DNA of 9,182 nt from Synergistaceae bacterium (GTDB lineage: Bacteria; Synergistota; Synergistia; Synergistales; Aminobacteriaceae), in NCBI GenBank assembly GCA_031273365.1, contig JAISSA010000299.1:1-9182 (forward strand), read 5' to 3'. Shown in pieces: positions 6,901 through 9,182 of this stretch (within the stretch, counting starts at the first letter, position 1; every line of letters starts with the position of its first letter). The notes below the pieces were generated by a model. The model had not been told where the DNA came from. It did not search any database and was given only the letters and a program-made list of their open reading frames with translations. The position numbers were made by a program, and so were the translations under genes.

Positions 6901-7694
6901 ATCTCGCCGCGGAACGAGTTGAAAATTGTCCGCCAGAGCTCCCACGCCTCGTTCCATTGAGGGCGCAAAATTTCTGCGACGGCTTTCGACATCGATTTTG
7001 CCTGAGGGTCGTCCTCCCCTTCGGCCTCGTCTGCCCAGGCCAGAAGCGTCTTCGGGGCGTGTCCGAGGCTTGCGTGGAGCTCTATTACGTCGCGCGAGAG
7101 GGCGCGCAGAACTGCCGGTCCCCATTTTTCCAGCGCGGCGATCAGAACGGGGTCGTTCTCCAGCTTTTGCGCCAGATCGAGAAATCCCCTGTCGCTGTAT
7201 GCCGCGAAGTCCCTCAGTTCGAGGCTTTCGAGCGCGCGTTCGAGGGCGCCCCAGAAGGCGTCTTCCTGCGGCGCGCTGACCGCGGAAGACCGGGGATCGA
7301 TATCGAGCGCCAGACCGGATTCCCGGATCAGGCGCGCGGCGAAGGAGTGTATGGTCGAGATCCACGTTTCGTCGAACCCCTCCTCCACGGATTGCCATTC
7401 CCGCCGCTCTTCCGCGGGCTGTTGCGCCAGAAGCCCGAGCGCGCGTTTTCGAATGCGGTCCTGCATCTCGCGGGCGGCGGCCTCGGTGAAGGTCAGGGTC
7501 AGGATGTTCTGCGGCAGACACTCCCGATCCGCCAGCAACAGTCTGGCGAAACGCGCGGAGAGCACCCACGTCTTCCCCGTCCCCGCCCCGGCGCCGACGG
7601 TTATCAGATCGTCGTCGCACATCACCGCGCGCGCCTGCCCGGGAGGCGTTCCCTCGGGCAACAGCAGCCTCTCATTCACTGTAAAATCATCCAT
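3951..7694 (-). CDS. addA: AddA-like helicase-nuclease subunit (UvrD/RecB family) with iron-sulfur nuclease domain
   Basis: AddA is the 3'-5' helicase and nuclease subunit of AddAB, which processes double-strand breaks for RecA loading. The 1247 residues are complete. Helicase motifs in order are Gln20, Walker A GAGAGTGKT (34-42), motif Ia LTLTFTEAAAREM (65-77), ISTIHSFAARLIR (112-124), Walker B DEFQDTD (425-431), GDPKQAIYRFR (453-463), LNVSFRTRETLL (486-497), LTVHGAKGLEFP (799-810) and LFYVAATRARDAL (881-893). The C-terminal RecB-type nuclease shows GTLAHHIL (His1035), Asp1130, DYK (Asp1143, Lys1145) and Gln1160. Cys999 (FEWCPF), Cys1233, Cys1236 and Cys1242 make a Cys...CxxCx5C iron-sulfur pattern, which classical Bacillus AddA lacks and AddB has. 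A lysine-rich stretch covers about 271-287. The start has no clear Shine-Dalgarno; a mini-ORF from the addB stop overlaps it by 8 bases. A RecB-type name would also be defensible. Confidence 0.9.
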   Translation of the reverse strand: MDDFTVNERLLLPEGTPPGQARAVMCDDDLITVGAGAGTGKTWVLSARFARLLLADRECLPQNILTLTFTEAAAREMQDRIRKRALGLLAQQPAEERREWQSVEEGFDETWISTIHSFAARLIRESGLALDIDPRSSAVSAPQEDAFWGALERALESLELRDFAAYSDRGFLDLAQKLENDPVLIAALEKWGPAVLRALSRDVIELHASLGHAPKTLLAWADEAEGEDDPQAKSMSKAVAEILRPQWNEAWELWRTIFNSFRGEIVEAREKVLKEKASKKEPAKRENPVIPLAELLDRWSAPLNAGDGAVDVQRLFFLDLCEKLTGGNSKLFRALGDRLGQTVTKWRDARKEWAELSKFSHLTPPIGAERRLRAVLLRLFALAWVTWEGTKRRRSLLSFTDMIRFAARSIRADERTKGFKHVLIDEFQDTDPLQNSMIRALQAKERAKLFVVGDPKQAIYRFRHADLTLFADTVLQSRLSGSDIALNVSFRTRETLLRPINSLFAYIWKDGLGASERMSRLKFEPLDPPESSPPERELATVTPFTLLLSLRRERSGAESRERLARSLAQTFSRWVGEGRTVWDRREGLRPVRWKDFAVLTPTRGEYEVLETAFGKENVPVAFEKSTSYFSRGEITDVVNTLRAAAFPADETALAGWLASPFSGVSQTAATECLNIRTIAVRDRKKAEPVPSLLDIVREQLPEAAERLFRLQRLGSLKGPSALLSHLLEDRTWLAAFSAAQRLRVLSNVNRAVTVAAGYESGISPSLAGCAQWLDGALRAQQPVEEPKWMDEDADAVRVLTVHGAKGLEFPVVAVMQMNRGPGSAPRTSVAPSKTMGVVFSDVPDMMKVPGNDEDGGEEAPRSLKWERALEAQSELEESARLFYVAATRARDALILCGVVSENNKGERSVKKESWLEWTLDWLAEERGCGRFDLEGAPLAWAEEDAEETPPSRADVGGISDLAASASDGRKFSDRLSLPGTENIVLSSLSATSYALFEWCPFAWRRRHRQGLDLRWESPDAPDDVPGGSLLGTLAHHILAGWDMNPESLDAWLDDSATAGRTPAVVLRLPAFLRDTWRDARNRATLKSWLGDFSRSGEGQALTEAARNDVLQRESAFCVSLGDLDLVGAIDALWREDGQWHVRDYKITLSDNAPGELYRAQLGFYALVVKLLAEKRELPFEGVDVGLVFLREGGRPGDARSFGKDDDWTTMETQIQAAAQIAAQGPWVPRREHCRFCPWKKGCENRER

Positions 7695-7740
7695 GATTAT
7701 CTATTATTCCAAAATTATTTATTAATTTAAAAATACCCAT
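7687..7740 (-). CDS. 17-codon mini-ORF bridging addB and addA (possible coupling peptide)
   Basis: The minus strand reads GGAGG (7751-7747), six bases, then ATG at 7740, followed by 17 codons (MGIFKLINNFGIIDNHG) and TGA at 7689-7687. The ATG shares a base with the addB stop (TGA, 7742-7740). The mini-ORF stop lies just inside addA, so the junction reads ATGGATGA. addA itself has no clear Shine-Dalgarno, so ribosomes finishing here could re-start on addA. The codons (TTA, ATA, AAT, AAA) are AT-rich, unlike the GC-rich neighbours. The peptide is not recognisable and may have no function of its own. The strong ribosome binding site next to the addB stop is the main support. Confidence 0.4.
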   Translation of the reverse strand: MGIFKLINNFGIIDNHG

Positions 7741-9182
7741 CATAAGCCTCCATTTTCGCCTTCCCTGATATTGCCTTCCTCGAGATCGCCTTCCCCAGCG
7801 TCGCCGTCCGCGGAGACGTCCGGCATCAGCGCTTCGCCGCGCAGTTCGCCCCTGCGGCAGACGCCTTTCATATCGCAGTATCGACACGAATCAGCGGTGT
7901 AACAGGGCTCGTATCGCCCGCTCTTCAGGATGGCGGCGGCGCAGCGGAGGGCCGTTTCGGCCTCGACGACGCGTTCTCTCAGGTGCACGACTTTGGGGTC
8001 GGGGAGGTAGCACCTGGCGACGGACTCCGGCGCGAAAGTCCCGGCGACGCCTCCGTCCCTGTGTCCGAGGAATCCGACGCCGGCGATTTCGTGTTCGGGG
8101 AACCGGCGGGCGTACATCAGGGCGTAGGCCGAAAGCTGAAAGCCGAATTTAAACGATTCGCGCCCCTCCAGAATCTCCGACGGAAGGCAGCGGCGCAGGT
8201 CGAGACGGGAGAGCGATTTTTCGTAGGACGCGCTCCTGCCCAGTTTGTAATCCATGATAACGACCTGATTTTCATCCAGCAATTCCACCCGGTCGCAGCG
8301 CCCCGTGAAGATGACGCCGTCCGTCTCAGTGGAAAGGAACAGGTCTTCTTCCATGAAAAGCATTCTGTGGCGGATCCCGGACGCCGCGAGCCGGTCCAGA
8401 ATCTCCTGCTGAACGCCGGCAAGGCGGGCGACGTAAAATTCCAGATTTTTCAGATTCCGTCGCAGCCTTCGGTCGGACAGGAGGTGCGCGAAAGAACCGT
8501 AGTCCTCGTCGACGTTCAGCGCCATTTGCCATTCCCCGGCGGCGAGCACGGGCAGGGGGTCTCGGGGATCCTCTGCCCTGCGCCGCCAGACGTTTTGCCA
8601 GATCATGTGAGTCAGCTCTCCGGCCTCCGCCATGTTCAGGAGCGTCGTTCGACGCTCCCTCAGCTTCGCGTTGCGCTTCAGCCACCAGCGGAAGGGGCAG
8701 TCCAGAAGCTCGTAAAGGTCGCTGACCGCCAGATGCGGAGGGCCGGATGGCTCAGGCGCGGAACGCGCGGCCGGTATCCCCCGCGCGATCCTCTCCGAGA
8801 GGGGCGCCTCGATCGAGGGGAAGTACGCGTTCCCCTCCGTGGGAGTCAGGTCGCTGAGTTCGATGAGTGGGGCGGAGATCAGCGTCCACAGCTTCATGTC
8901 CTCGAGGAAATCCGCCAGAAGCGACGTTGCGCCGGAGGGGCGACCGTCCTCGTCCGTCGCGGAACAGGAGATGACCGTCAGGGTCTCGCCCGTCTGCATC
9001 AGCCGCCGAAACAGGGCCTCCTTCTGCATTCGCCTCTCGTGCGCGGAGGGCAGCCACGCCGAGACGGCCCGTAACCGCTCTCGCTCCCCGGCGTCGAGCA
9101 GAGGGGAAGCGGACTGGACTCCGGGCCAGTTTTTCTGCGTAACATCGATCATGATCCACACGGGATGCGACGCCAGAATGGG
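7740..9182 (-). CDS. addB: AddB-like subunit: C-terminal part with iron-sulfur RecB-family nuclease (runs off right edge)
   Basis: The frame has no stop up to the right edge. Seven in-frame codons precede the GTG at 9161, and the text around it (PILASHP-VWIMIDVTQKNWP) reads as the interior of a helicase-like C-terminal region, so the true start lies outside the window. Numbering from that GTG, about 1-110 is the end of the helicase-like region, with 'VWIMIDV...WPG' and a GRPSGATSLLADFL stretch. The PD-(D/E)XK nuclease follows: Cys155 in LLDCPFRWW, GELTH (His185), GRCDRVE (Asp290), MDYKLG (Asp304, Lys306), QLSAYAL (Gln342), and CRYCDMKGVC (Cys426, 429, 435). Cys155 plus CxxCx5C is the AddB-type iron-sulfur arrangement. 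The last 30 residues are an acidic glycine-rich tail. It lies upstream of addA and should be its partner. Whether the N-terminal helicase part is active cannot be seen here. Confidence 0.85.
   Translation of the reverse strand, partial: PILASHPVWIMIDVTQKNWPGVQSASPLLDAGERERLRAVSAWLPSAHERRMQKEALFRRLMQTGETLTVISCSATDEDGRPSGATSLLADFLEDMKLWTLISAPLIELSDLTPTEGNAYFPSIEAPLSERIARGIPAARSAPEPSGPPHLAVSDLYELLDCPFRWWLKRNAKLRERRTTLLNMAEAGELTHMIWQNVWRRRAEDPRDPLPVLAAGEWQMALNVDEDYGSFAHLLSDRRLRRNLKNLEFYVARLAGVQQEILDRLAASGIRHRMLFMEEDLFLSTETDGVIFTGRCDRVELLDENQVVIMDYKLGRSASYEKSLSRLDLRRCLPSEILEGRESFKFGFQLSAYALMYARRFPEHEIAGVGFLGHRDGGVAGTFAPESVARCYLPDPKVVHLRERVVEAETALRCAAAILKSGRYEPCYTADSCRYCDMKGVCRRGELRGEALMPDVSADGDAGEGDLEEGNIREGENGGL
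7747..7751 (-). promoter_or_regulatory. Shine-Dalgarno site at the addB stop
   Basis: GGAGG on the minus strand, within the last codons of addB, stands 6 bases before the mini-ORF ATG at 7740 and 3 bases before another ATG at 7743. It is about 52 bases before the addA ATG, too far to serve addA directly. Confidence 0.5.
7755..7814 (-). repeat. Four degenerate 15-bp tandem units in the addB 3' end
   Basis: Plus-strand units TTCGCCTTCCCTGAT, ATTGCCTTCCTCGAG, ATCGCCTTCCCCAGC and GTCGCCGTCCGCGGA share the core xTCGCCTTCC in a 15-base period. They encode an acidic pentapeptide-like repeat (ADGD, AGEGD, LEEGN, IREGE) in the AddB tail. The reading frame is kept, so expansion or contraction would not break the gene. 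Confidence 0.55.

Noticed and set aside
5827..7620. 597-codon minus-strand frame inside addA
   Set aside because: It is a shifted frame of addA, which carries all helicase motifs in its own frame. The alternative product is Arg-rich low complexity.
6957..7730. 257-codon plus-strand frame opposite the addA 5' end
   Set aside because: Antisense to the Walker A region of addA and without a recognisable family.
7983..9074. 363-codon plus-strand frame opposite addB
   Set aside because: Antisense to the identified nuclease domain, with no motif of its own and no ribosome binding site noted.
9159..9161. GTG at 9161 as the start of the AddB-like gene
   Set aside because: The frame is open beyond it to the window edge with sequence that continues the domain, and there is no ribosome binding site. 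The gene is simply cut by the window.

Overview
The window is high-GC and densely coded. It most likely comes from the chromosome of a diderm (LPS-bearing) bacterium, because it carries a heptose-activation gene (hldE) next to UDP-glucose dehydrogenase. The gene set and sequence style would fit Synergistota, but that assignment is a weak inference. All large genes lie on the minus strand. The only well-supported plus-strand gene is a small thiol-redox protein near the left end.

Left part (1-907): the 5' end of an Rpn/PD-(D/E)XK transposase-like nuclease gene runs leftward off the window. A gene-free region of about 330 bp follows, holding a 14-bp perfect hairpin, an 8-bp direct repeat and a good sigma70-type promoter. 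After it comes an 86-residue CPHC thioredoxin/glutaredoxin-fold gene on the plus strand, which ends at a hairpin followed by a T-run.

Middle part (908-3950): ugd and then hldE, read leftward, overlap by one base (TAATG) and form an envelope-sugar pair. Ugd should supply UDP-glucuronate and HldE should supply activated heptose. The 239-bp gap upstream of ugd contains a candidate promoter, a perfect 15-bp palindrome over its -35 region, and the second copy of a GC-rich double-hairpin repeat. The first copy of that repeat covers the hldE stop codon and encodes the last residues of HldE.

Right part (3951-9182): an addB-addA type recombinational repair operon, read leftward. The AddB-like reading frame is open to the right edge, so only its C-terminal part is here. 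AddA is complete at 1247 residues with all UvrD-type helicase motifs. Both subunits end in a RecB-family nuclease domain with the Cys...CxxCx5C pattern of an iron-sulfur nuclease. The 45-bp AT-rich gap between them is exactly filled by a 17-codon mini-ORF. It has a strong ribosome binding site, starts on the addB stop and ends across the addA start, which suggests translational coupling.

I see no exotic defence cluster, CRISPR array, tRNA or rRNA. The observations most worth following up are the addB/addA mini-ORF, the paired iron-sulfur nuclease domains, and the dispersed repeat that has become part of the hldE coding sequence.
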